Below are positions 54,654-61,884 of a stretch of DNA of 64,000 nt, piece after piece. The position numbers and the translations under genes are program-made. The stretch is from JBBSJZ01 sp041739875 (GTDB taxonomy: Bacteria; Planctomycetota; Planctomycetia; Pirellulales; Pirellulaceae). How positions within the stretch are numbered: the first letter of the stretch is position 1; each line of letters starts with the position of its first letter. The stretch covers positions 1 through 64,000 of the forward strand of contig JBGSNA010000157.1 of assembly GCA_041739875.1 (NCBI GenBank), written 5' to 3'. The notes under the pieces were generated by a model. That model made no database searches. It worked only from the letters and a program-made list of their open reading frames with translations, and was not told where the DNA came from.

Positions 54654-55600
54654 CTATGTCTCGTGGCTACCAGCCATTCGGTCAATTGAGGCCAGTGCCA
54701 GCAAGTGGTGCTGCGCCATTCGGCCTACTTGCGGGCTGGGGACGCTTTCCCGTTGAAGTCGCCCAGGCGCTCGTGCGTGATGGTCACTCGGTGTGTTGTC
54801 TTGCAATCTCGGGTCACGCGAGCAAGCATTTAGAATCGATTTGCGACGACGTTCACTGGCTCGGTGTTGGTAAGATCGGCGGCCACTTGAAGTACTTTCG
54901 GCGTTCGGGTTGTGAGCAAGTCACGATGGCGGGCAAGTTGTTTAAAGCTGATATTCTTTACAGCCGTTCACATTGGATTCGACATTTTCCTGATTGGACT
55001 TGCTTGCGGACATTGGGGCCGCACCTGTTTGGACGCAATCGTGATGCACGCGATGACAGCATGTTGCTTTCGATCACACAGGCCTATCACCGCATGGGGC
55101 TGGAGATTTGTCCTGCGACTGACTTTGCACCGGAGTTACTTGTGAAGAGTGGTCTATTGACGGGCACCGCGCCCAAAGAAAACTTGCGACGTGATATCGA
55201 AGTCGGTTGGCAAGTTGCCAAGCAAATGGGGGCGCTCGATATCGGGCAAGCCATCACGATCAAAGACGGTGTCGTAATCGCCGTTGAGGCCATCGAAGGT
55301 ACCGACGCCTGCATTGAACGCACCGGCCAGCTCTGTAAACGTGGCGGATGGACACTCGTCAAAGTGAGCAAGCCACAACAAGACATGCGGTTTGACGTTC
55401 CCACAGTGGGTCCGCAAACGGTCGAAAAAGTCCGAGCCGCCGGCGGCGCAGCCATAGCAATCGAAGCTGGCATGACCATTATGGTCGAACGAGATCGTAC
55501 TCTCCGAGAAGCGGACAAAGCGGGGATTACCATCATGGCCATGAGCGACCCCGCGACGGAAGATCTTAGTGTTCCGCAAGTGTTGCGGCGAGCCAGTTAG
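54650..55600 (+). CDS. lpxI: UDP-2,3-diacylglucosamine pyrophosphatase, LpxI type
   Basis: 316 residues; GTG at 54650 overlaps the lpxD stop (GTGA), while ATG at 54656 is an alternative. LpxI hydrolyses UDP-2,3-diacylglucosamine to lipid X in lipid A synthesis, replacing LpxH. Landmarks: FGLLAGWGRFPVEVAQALVR, WLGVGKIGGHLKYFRRSGCE, VTMAGKLFK, IGQAITIKDGVVIAVEAIEG, TDACIERTGQL, and the C-terminal block PTVGPQTVEKVRAAGGAAIA then IEAGMTIMVERDRTLREAD. With lpxD it provides two consecutive steps of the pathway apart from fabZ and waaA elsewhere in the window. Confidence 0.95.
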   Translation: MTMSRGYQPFGQLRPVPASGAAPFGLLAGWGRFPVEVAQALVRDGHSVCCLAISGHASKHLESICDDVHWLGVGKIGGHLKYFRRSGCEQVTMAGKLFKADILYSRSHWIRHFPDWTCLRTLGPHLFGRNRDARDDSMLLSITQAYHRMGLEICPATDFAPELLVKSGLLTGTAPKENLRRDIEVGWQVAKQMGALDIGQAITIKDGVVIAVEAIEGTDACIERTGQLCKRGGWTLVKVSKPQQDMRFDVPTVGPQTVEKVRAAGGAAIAIEAGMTIMVERDRTLREADKAGITIMAMSDPATEDLSVPQVLRRAS

Positions 55601-55687
55601 CTGGGTCAAGCCAACTCGCTTGCAGATCGCAGCTTGCCGATTGTTTGGCTTGTGCATGACAATGAAGCTTTCTGCGAAAGGTCGACG

Positions 55688-56686
55688 ATGGTGCAAACTG
55701 CTTTCACTCTGTCCCCAGCAAAGCTGAATCTCTTTCTCGAGTTGTTGGCTAAACGCACCGACGGCTATCACGAGCTGGAAACCGTCATGGTGCCTGTCAA
55801 CTGGTTTGATTCGTTGGTGCTGACGAGGACTTCGCGTCCGGGGGTGAGGTTGTCGCTGGAGTGGTTGCCGTCACGTTCGGTACTTGCCAAGCGTCTGGAT
55901 GTCTTTGAGGATGACGTGGCGGAGGCCGCGCTGTTGGAGATTCCAACCGATCATCGAAATCTCGTTTGCAAAGCACTAAGCGGGTTTCTGGATGTGATGC
56001 AGTTCGAAGGCGGGTTCGATTGTGAACTGCTCAAACGAATTCCCGCTGGTGCGGGAATGGGCGGAGCAAGTGGCAATGCGGCTTCGGCGCTCATGGCGGC
56101 TGCTGAGCTATTCAGCGTCGACGTGGCTGATCCAAGAATTAAGAAACTTGCGGCGGACTTGGGCAGCGACGTGCCCTTCTTCATGGGGCAGCATTCGTCG
56201 AGTAAAGCGGAGGCTGGGGCGTTTGCGGGATTTAGGGCTGCCAGGGGGCTTGGGCGAGGCGAGGAGATTGAAGAGTGGAGTGTCGGGCTAGCGATCTATT
56301 TAATCGTCGTGTTTCCTGGGAGCATGCTTTCCACGCCGTTGGTTTATCGTCAATCAACGGTCCCTACGCAGCCTGAATCGGCGAGGGAATTGCTTGAGTC
56401 ACTTAGTGGGAGGTGTGGCTCCGCCATGGTCAAGGGTGGATTCAATCGGCTGTCAGACCCAGCGATCAAAATTGAGCCAAAAGTAGAAAAAACTTTACAG
56501 TTGATGAGACACGCGGGGTTGAGAGGGTGTCAAATGACCGGTAGTGGTTCCGCTTGTTTTGGCTTTGCTTTGTCAGCTCGTCATGTTCGTAGAATGAGAA
56601 ACAAGTTGGCGGCACAGTTTCAGCCTGGGGCGTTTATTCGAGATTGTCGGATAATTCGAGTGCCATCAAAAATCGTTCTTCGGTAG
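55688..56686 (+). CDS. ispE: 4-diphosphocytidyl-2-C-methyl-D-erythritol kinase
   Basis: 332 residues from the ATG at 55688; the longer frame runs back into the lpxI-ispE gap. IspE phosphorylates CDP-methylerythritol in the MEP route to isoprenoids. GHMP-kinase motifs are clear: LSPAKLNLFLELLAKRTDGY, the ATP-binding IPAGAGMGGASGNAASALMA, LGSDVPFFMG and the C-terminal GCQMTGSGSACFGFA. It follows lpxI by 87 bp and precedes spoVG by 50 bp, likely one transcript. Confidence 0.95.
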   Translation: MVQTAFTLSPAKLNLFLELLAKRTDGYHELETVMVPVNWFDSLVLTRTSRPGVRLSLEWLPSRSVLAKRLDVFEDDVAEAALLEIPTDHRNLVCKALSGFLDVMQFEGGFDCELLKRIPAGAGMGGASGNAASALMAAAELFSVDVADPRIKKLAADLGSDVPFFMGQHSSSKAEAGAFAGFRAARGLGRGEEIEEWSVGLAIYLIVVFPGSMLSTPLVYRQSTVPTQPESARELLESLSGRCGSAMVKGGFNRLSDPAIKIEPKVEKTLQLMRHAGLRGCQMTGSGSACFGFALSARHVRRMRNKLAAQFQPGAFIRDCRIIRVPSKIVLR

Positions 56687-56720
56687 AACAGTGTTCTTGG
56701 CACTTGTCGCGCTCGCCGGT

Positions 56721-56729
56721 TAAGGAGGG
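56721..56729 (+). promoter_or_regulatory. Strong Shine-Dalgarno site for spoVG
   Basis: TAAGGAGGG lies 7 bases before the GTG at 56737. It is the best ribosome-binding site noticed in the window and decides the start: the longer frame would add 31 residues unlike SpoVG. Confidence 0.85.
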
Positions 56730-56736
56730 TCGGATT

Positions 56737-57288
56737 GTGGAGATTACTGAGATACGCATCAAATTGATGGAAGATTCGGAGGACCGTTTACGGGCCTTTT
56801 GTTCAATCACCATCGACAACAGTTTCGTGGTTCGTGATTTGAAGATCATTGACGGCACGAGTGGACCATTCGTTGCCATGCCCAGTCGCAAGTTGGCGGG
56901 TCATTGTCAACGTTGTGGGTACAAGAACCATCTGCGTGCTGCGTTCTGTAATCATTGCGGAACGAAGCAAACTGGAGGTAACGAATCATCGATGGATTCG
57001 CCCCAAAAGCTTTACGCTGATGTCGCTCACCCGATCAACAGTGAATGTCGCGAGATGATTCAAAAGGCTGTTCTCGAAGAGTTCTCCGCTGAGCTTCAAC
57101 GATCCGCCCAGCCCGGTTATCGTTCTCGCTACGACGACGAGTTCGATGACGACGTGGAGGCGATCGGAACGTTTCTTCGTGACGAGGGTGCCATCGAGCC
57201 CAATCGGCCACACTTTGCAGACGCTCCTGCTGCGCAGAAAGAAAAGATCGTCTCGGAGGACGATGGATTTGGACAGGGGATCTTTTAG
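56737..57288 (+). CDS. spoVG: SpoVG-family protein with an inserted zinc ribbon
   Basis: 183 residues from the GTG. The SpoVG core is unmistakable: ITEIRIKLMEDSEDRLRAFC, SITIDNSFVVRDLKIIDG, GPFVAMPSRK, then, after an insertion, ADVAHPINSECREMIQKAVL. SpoVG proteins are RNA/DNA-binding regulators. Between MPSRK and ADVAHPIN lie ~40 extra residues with two Cys-x2-Cys pairs (Cys57/60, HCQRCG; Cys71/74, FCNHCG) forming a zinc ribbon. The C-terminal ~60 residues are acidic, and the total is about twice the usual ~90. ispE then spoVG recalls the ispE-purR-yabJ-spoVG order known in Bacillus. Activity may depend on zinc (inference). Confidence 0.92.
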   Translation: MEITEIRIKLMEDSEDRLRAFCSITIDNSFVVRDLKIIDGTSGPFVAMPSRKLAGHCQRCGYKNHLRAAFCNHCGTKQTGGNESSMDSPQKLYADVAHPINSECREMIQKAVLEEFSAELQRSAQPGYRSRYDDEFDDDVEAIGTFLRDEGAIEPNRPHFADAPAAQKEKIVSEDDGFGQGIF

Positions 57289-57404
57289 CCCACCGTTTTT
57301 CGCGAGACTCCAAAATGCTGGGAGCAAGCGTTGAGGGTGAACGTAACTCTCGGTTTGGTTATGATGGCGAGTGTACCTTGAACCGAGCCTTGGCTATCGA
57401 AGCT

Positions 57405-57716
57405 ATGAACGATCCTCCATTAGTTCCAACTGATCGAGTCCCTTCTCGAGCGAATCGGATACCGCAAATCAGTGTCGCGTTTTTGTTGGGTGTGACGTTG
57501 ATCTTTGCCGTGATGATGACGGCGGGCTTGGTGTATGGGCTTCGCGTTCCAGCTGTACGAGAAGAATTCGGTTGGATGACTTCGTCGCGTCCGGGCGAAT
57601 CATCGCACTCCGCTCACCTCAAATTCATTCTCTTTACGCTGACCAGCCCGCTCGTATTGGCAGGCTTGTTATCCACGCTTATGGCGTTGCTCAAACGGCT
57701 GTTTCCGCAAGCCTAG
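57405..57716 (+). CDS. Small two-helix membrane protein
   Basis: 103 residues from the ATG at 57405 (57315 would add 30). Two hydrophobic helices, ISVAFLLGVTLIFAVMMTAG and FILFTLTSPLVLAGLLSTLM, are separated by ~40 polar residues; the protein ends in a basic tail. I do not recognise the family. It follows spoVG on the same strand and converges with the coiled-coil gene, 14 bp away. Confidence 0.68.
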   Translation: MNDPPLVPTDRVPSRANRIPQISVAFLLGVTLIFAVMMTAGLVYGLRVPAVREEFGWMTSSRPGESSHSAHLKFILFTLTSPLVLAGLLSTLMALLKRLFPQA

Positions 57717-57730
57717 GCCTAAGTCTAAGT

Positions 57731-59155
57731 CTAATAGCCTCGCCGGCCACCTCGGCGTCGTCCAGCGTTTCTTGCGTGGTCGGACAAAGCATTCGCGGCT
57801 GCTTGAGCCATCGCGTTCACGAGAATTTGCGTCATTGGGTGTCGAGCGACGGCGGCGATTTTGTCCATTGTCGTTGGCCCCCATTGTTGAGCCTGCTGGA
57901 TCTTCATCCAGACGTTATCCATATCACGTGCTCCTCGAACGCTTGCCAACTCGTCAACCAAGTCAAGCGATCCGACAAATTGGCATTGCGCCGAATCAAA
58001 CTTGGACATCCGGAATTTTTGAATCAGCAAACCGAGTTCCTCGAGATAGGATTGCATCGAATCGAGTTTGTGTCGGCGCTCCCGAGCATCATTGTCGAGA
58101 TGATCCATCGATGACTCGATGCCCAGCAGTCGAGCAACGATTTGGTCATCCGTGAGTTCTCGAGTTGACGCCGCTCGTGAACGTAAATCACTTGAGTCGA
58201 TGCGCTCAAGCATTCCTCGAAAGACTTGAATCGCTTCGTGGTAGTAGGGGCCTCGTTTGTCGCCCAGTTCCGTCAGCTGGGACTGGAGTGATTGCTGCTC
58301 GATGCGAATGGAATCGATCTGCTTGATCTTCACTTCTCGCTCGCGAGTTAGATCCTTGGCTTGGGCAATAATGTCAGGAAGATTGAGCTGCGCCGCGACA
58401 GCATCGCGTTGACGTTCCAATTCATCCAGGACCGTGTCCAGTGCCGCACGATCTTCCGCGATGATTTGGCGCATTTGAACGGGGGTCTGTTTCAAGAACG
58501 TGTAGCTTTGGTTCGCTTCGTCGTATTGGATGAATCGAGCGAGCGTGCGATCCATTCGCCGCGTGAATCCTTTTGACGCATACTTTTCGCTGCCAAAACC
58601 TCGGTCATGCAAATATCGAAAGAGCGAGCTCTCGTCAAAGGCAGGCAACTTGCGTGCGGAATCTTGTTCGATCTCCTTCAGGTTGGCTTCAGCACGCTCC
58701 AAGGCGATTTCGGCGATCGCCGCACGATCGGAAAGCGCAATGAAAGGAGGGTCGCTCTTCAATTGTGATTCCACGTCCAAGGAAACACGCTGTTGGCGCT
58801 CAGCGGCCTCGTCGAGCTTCGAATTCAAGTCGACGAATTCCTGCTCAGCGGCCAGTCGGCGTGTGTCACTTTCGCGAATGTCGCTGGTGAGACGACTCTC
58901 GTGTTCTTCTTTTCGCTGGAGCACGGAGGTGATGTCGTAGCGTACTTCCGCCCACGTCGACTCAATCGCGGCACGACTGAGTTCCGGCAGGTAATGTTGC
59001 GCGAGCGTGACGAGCACGTCACCTCGATTGCCGTCGAGTGATTCGTGGTGCGTACGCGCTAGCTGGATTTGGTTTCTTTCAAATTCCAATTGAGTTTGCG
59101 CGGAGGAATAGGCTTCCATCAAATGTCGGTGCAGAACAGGGCCAGGAATTGGCAT
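57731..59155 (-). CDS. Long coiled-coil protein of unknown function
   Basis: 474 residues, mostly helical with long heptad stretches (SDIRESDTRRLAAEQEFVDL, TVLDELERQRDAVAAQLNLP, QIDSIRIEQQSLQSQLTELG). A compact segment near residues 170-215 (FRYLHDRGFGSEKYASKGFT, then RRMDRTLARFIQYDEA) may be a small globular part. The C-terminus has a mildly hydrophobic Ala-rich helix (AVARHPMTQILVNAMAQAAA) followed by RRRGGRRGY. No signal peptide. It lies 66 bp downstream of the C-terminally anchored gene at 59222, so they are likely co-transcribed and interacting. Confidence 0.78.
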   Translation of the reverse strand: MPIPGPVLHRHLMEAYSSAQTQLEFERNQIQLARTHHESLDGNRGDVLVTLAQHYLPELSRAAIESTWAEVRYDITSVLQRKEEHESRLTSDIRESDTRRLAAEQEFVDLNSKLDEAAERQQRVSLDVESQLKSDPPFIALSDRAAIAEIALERAEANLKEIEQDSARKLPAFDESSLFRYLHDRGFGSEKYASKGFTRRMDRTLARFIQYDEANQSYTFLKQTPVQMRQIIAEDRAALDTVLDELERQRDAVAAQLNLPDIIAQAKDLTREREVKIKQIDSIRIEQQSLQSQLTELGDKRGPYYHEAIQVFRGMLERIDSSDLRSRAASTRELTDDQIVARLLGIESSMDHLDNDARERRHKLDSMQSYLEELGLLIQKFRMSKFDSAQCQFVGSLDLVDELASVRGARDMDNVWMKIQQAQQWGPTTMDKIAAVARHPMTQILVNAMAQAAANALSDHARNAGRRRGGRRGY

Positions 59156-59221
59156 TCTTGATTGACCTTAAAGTCCAGTTTCAAAAGAAGCGACGCAAAT
59201 TAACGCTTGTAACCAATGTGA

Positions 59222-59623
59222 CTACGCAAACATGAACCAAACCGCACCAGCGAAAGCGGCTGTCGCGGCCGCTCCTGCCATGATCCGGTTTCGCCAAACC
59301 CAGCAGTGGGCGATGAAGCTGCTCATCCCGGGAGCGGGGTCCGAGTAAGTGTGAAGCCGCGATAGATACTGCTCAATTGCGGTATCGATCTCTGCGCCAG
59401 TCACTTTGTCGCCAGACAGTTTCGCGGTGCGAAGTAGTTTTTCACGCAATTGCGAGCGAACATCGTCGCTGCGAAACATGACTTCTGCCGTTTCTCGTTT
59501 GTCGCGAATTTCGCGCGCGACATCCATCACCCGGAGGGTTTCCTCTATTGTCAGGTCCTGGCCGGGAAGCCGAATGTCGCGGGCGGTCTGGGTGGCGATT
59601 GCAGTGGCTTGGTTAGTCGGCAT
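59222..59623 (-). CDS. Small C-terminally anchored membrane protein
   Basis: 133 residues. A soluble N-terminal ~100 (LTIEETLRVMDVAREIRDKR, REKLLRTAKLSGDKVTGAEI, DTAIEQYLSRLHTYSDPAPG) precedes one C-terminal transmembrane helix (IMAGAAATAAFAGAVWFMF), with no room for a periplasmic domain. The N-terminal pattern recalls an uncharacterised family that I believe is DUF6384, unverified. It starts 219 bp from the divergent TelA-like gene and leads into the coiled-coil gene. It may tether the coiled-coil protein to the inner membrane (inference). Confidence 0.78.
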   Translation of the reverse strand: MPTNQATAIATQTARDIRLPGQDLTIEETLRVMDVAREIRDKRETAEVMFRSDDVRSQLREKLLRTAKLSGDKVTGAEIDTAIEQYLSRLHTYSDPAPGMSSFIAHCWVWRNRIMAGAAATAAFAGAVWFMFA

Positions 59624-59842
59624 GGCGGGCTCGTCGAATTCATCGAAAAATCAAATCTGGATTATTCTAGGCGGAATTGGCGGTTTGCCGAGGCGCCAGG
59701 ACTTTGTTGCCGGTGGCCGAGCGGTTTTGATTGTGTGTGGGATGATTGCAGCAACTCTCGCAAAGCGCTACGCTTGTGCATGTATCGACGTATAGCGCCG
59801 ATCGAATTGTGTTCTTGACCACTCTCTGGAGACTCGTTGCCG

Positions 59843-61087
59843 ATGTCCGAGCAAGCCCAAGCTTCTGCCCCGCAACCCGAAAAAAAAGCTACTAGTACCG
59901 CAACCAGCTCTGATCGCGACATGACGTCGATGCGAAAGTATCTCGATCGAGCGCTGGATACTCTCAAGAAGTTCGGTGCGAATAGTACCAACACCGCACC
60001 TCAAGAATTGATCAGCTTGCTTGAGAGTGTCCGTCACATTGACGAAGCCAAAGTGCTTGGGATCGCCGAGGTGATCAAGCACATGAGCTCGTTCAACGCT
60101 CTTGTGCGAGAGAACGTGGAGCAGATCCAGATCGGCAATCGTTACATGGACATCACCCAGATGTTCGACTCCGTACGCGAAGACAGTAAGCAGCTGATCG
60201 CCCAGCTCGATGACGGTAAAATCAGTGGCACGGAGAAAATGTCGAACTGGTGGATGAAGATGCGACGTGGTACCCCGTCGGATCGATTTGAAAAGATCGT
60301 CGAAGTCTATTCCGAAGTCGCTAAGGACACAAAGGAAGCGTTACAGCGAGAAGAAGCCATCATGGAAGGCTACATCGACTTCCGCTTCGCGCTCAAGGAA
60401 GCGGAAGTACTTGCTCGTGAACTGCTCGACACGCATGCACCAACTTTGGAAGCTGCAAAAGAAGGTCTCGGATCGGCTCAGATTGCTCTCGATAACTTCA
60501 CTGGCACGGATGAGGGCGGTAAGAGCCAGTTGGAGCTGCGTCGTGACGAAGCTCGCCAAAAATACGAAGACGAAGATGAAACGTATCAATTGCTCAAGGA
60601 CATCGCCGAGAACCTAGAGATTGGATATGACGTTGGCGAAACGTTGGTTAGCAAGCTCAAGCAGACTCACGACGTCAAGGAGCGTGTGTTCCGACGCGCC
60701 GTGACTTTCTTCACAACCAATGAGCACGTCTTCACGATTCTAGGCACCGTTTACACGAGCCAGCATGGTTTGCACGAAGTGACTCAGGCGACTGAGGCGA
60801 TGAAAGACGGTGTGAACAAGGGCCTCGAAGATGTTGCGACCCTCGGCCGCGAGCTCGAGCGGGCTGCATTGAAGGCCGGTTACGGAAGCACGATTAATCC
60901 GGAGAGCGTCCAAAAGCTCGTGGACTCCATCAGCGGTTTCCAGATCGAGTCATTGGAATTGATTGCCCAGCTTCGTCGCGAAAGTGAAGAAAGTACTCGA
61001 GCGATTCGCAAGAGCGTTGAGGAAGGCAAGAAGAAGTACCAAGACACGCTTGCTCGCCATGCTCGTGGTGAAAAGCTGGGGGCTTAA
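59843..61087 (+). CDS. TelA-like all-helical cytoplasmic protein
   Basis: 414 residues from the ATG at 59843 (MSEQAQ). Entirely helical and charged, no membrane segment. The order of its segments resembles toxic-anion-resistance proteins of the TelA/YaaN type: a linker, a basic stretch (NWWMKMRRGTPSDRFEKIVE), helices with EALQREEAIMEGYIDFRFAL, a break at a variable acidic loop, then LLKDIAENLEIGYDVGETLV, FTILGTVYTSQHGLHEVTQA, KGLEDVATLGRELERAALKA and a charged end. Identity with TelA is not high and the assignment is inference. It is divergent from the two minus-strand genes, so the three may form one module. A large hairpin lies just after it. Confidence 0.7.
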   Translation: MSEQAQASAPQPEKKATSTATSSDRDMTSMRKYLDRALDTLKKFGANSTNTAPQELISLLESVRHIDEAKVLGIAEVIKHMSSFNALVRENVEQIQIGNRYMDITQMFDSVREDSKQLIAQLDDGKISGTEKMSNWWMKMRRGTPSDRFEKIVEVYSEVAKDTKEALQREEAIMEGYIDFRFALKEAEVLARELLDTHAPTLEAAKEGLGSAQIALDNFTGTDEGGKSQLELRRDEARQKYEDEDETYQLLKDIAENLEIGYDVGETLVSKLKQTHDVKERVFRRAVTFFTTNEHVFTILGTVYTSQHGLHEVTQATEAMKDGVNKGLEDVATLGRELERAALKAGYGSTINPESVQKLVDSISGFQIESLELIAQLRRESEESTRAIRKSVEEGKKKYQDTLARHARGEKLGA

Positions 61088-61106
61088 GTCGCTCGTGGCA
61101 AAGTAT

Positions 61107-61146
61107 CCTGTTCGTTTCAGCGGATTTGTTAGCTGAGACGAACAGG
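61107..61146. terminator. Long hairpin between convergent genes, possible bidirectional terminator
   Basis: CCTGTTCGTTTCAGC (61107-61121) pairs with GCTGAGACGAACAGG (61132-61146), 15 bp with one wobble pair and a 10-base loop. It sits 19 bp after the TelA-like stop and 5 bp past the end of the convergent dehydratase gene. Neither strand has a clean T-run after the stem, so termination is likely but not certain. Confidence 0.6.
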
Positions 61147-61151
61147 TTGAC

Positions 61152-61670
61152 CTATTTGCGATTGGCCATTTGGTTCGTGACGGCTTCGATTGGAATTGGG
61201 ATCCCCCGAAGCTTGCCTTCGAGAACCAAGTTGCCGTCAACAACGCCTTGAAAACCCGCAACGATCATTCGACCGCGACGTGCTTTTTCAAGGAGCACCA
61301 TCAGGATGAGCTTGTCGCCTGGTGTCACGACGCCGCGAAAGCGTACTTCGTCGACTCCACCAAAACCGACCATTGCGGCGCCAAGTAGATCGTGCTTTTG
61401 AGTAAAGTAGCTCGAGAGTTGGGCAACTGCCTCAAGCATAATGACGCCCGGCATGAGCGGCATTCCAGGCATGTGGCCACGGACCCAGAATTCATCCTGG
61501 GTAACGTCCTTGTACGCGGCACAAGCGTTCCGCTCGATGTCCTCGTACAATATGGCTGTTAGCTGTTCCATCTCGTGGCGCTGAGGATTGAGCGCCCGTA
61601 TTGCCTCGATACCAGCAATCGGACGATCAATGTCCAGCAGAGCTGGATCGATGATGAAGGGGCTTTTCAT
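61152..61670 (-). CDS. FabZ-type 3-hydroxyacyl-ACP dehydratase
   Basis: 172 residues from the ATG at 61670 (MKSPFIIDPALLDIDRP); a longer frame overlaps the micro-ORF. The hot-dog fold signature is complete: FWVRGHMPGMPLMPGVIMLE with catalytic His66 and Glu80, spaced 14 residues as in FabZ, then AVAQLSSYF. It dehydrates 3-hydroxyacyl-ACP in fatty acid synthesis and supplies acyl chains for lipid A. It is slightly longer than standard FabZ (~150), with an N-terminal extension. It is 28 bp downstream of the 32-residue basic ORF. Confidence 0.88.
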   Translation of the reverse strand: MKSPFIIDPALLDIDRPIAGIEAIRALNPQRHEMEQLTAILYEDIERNACAAYKDVTQDEFWVRGHMPGMPLMPGVIMLEAVAQLSSYFTQKHDLLGAAMVGFGGVDEVRFRGVVTPGDKLILMVLLEKARRGRMIVAGFQGVVDGNLVLEGKLRGIPIPIEAVTNQMANRK

Positions 61671-61698
61671 CAAATCAGAACCATCTTTTCGTAAATTC

Positions 61699-61797
61699 TT
61701 AGGTCTTGACTTTACGACGTTTGGCCTTGCGGGCCTTGGCATTGGACGGCCGGCTGCCGTGGTTTGCTTTCTTCAGTTTGCGGTGCGGTTTCGCCAT
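61699..61797 (-). CDS. 32-residue very basic micro-ORF upstream of the dehydratase gene
   Basis: The minus-strand ATG at 61797 reads MAKPHRKLKKANHGSRPSNA then KARKAKRRKVKT and TAA at 61699. Sixteen of 32 residues are Lys, Arg or His, with no acidic residue. Such composition is typical of small ribosome- or nucleic-acid-binding proteins, for example bTHX, although I see no clear identity. It ends 28 bp before the dehydratase ATG, so co-transcription is likely. Confidence 0.6.
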   Translation of the reverse strand: MAKPHRKLKKANHGSRPSNAKARKAKRRKVKT

Positions 61798-61884
61798 GAT
61801 ATCTGGTGAAGTTTGGAGGTGGTGGATGCAATAGGACTTGGGAAAATAGCAGGTTTTGGCCTGCAACGGTAGCCTTACCGGTCG

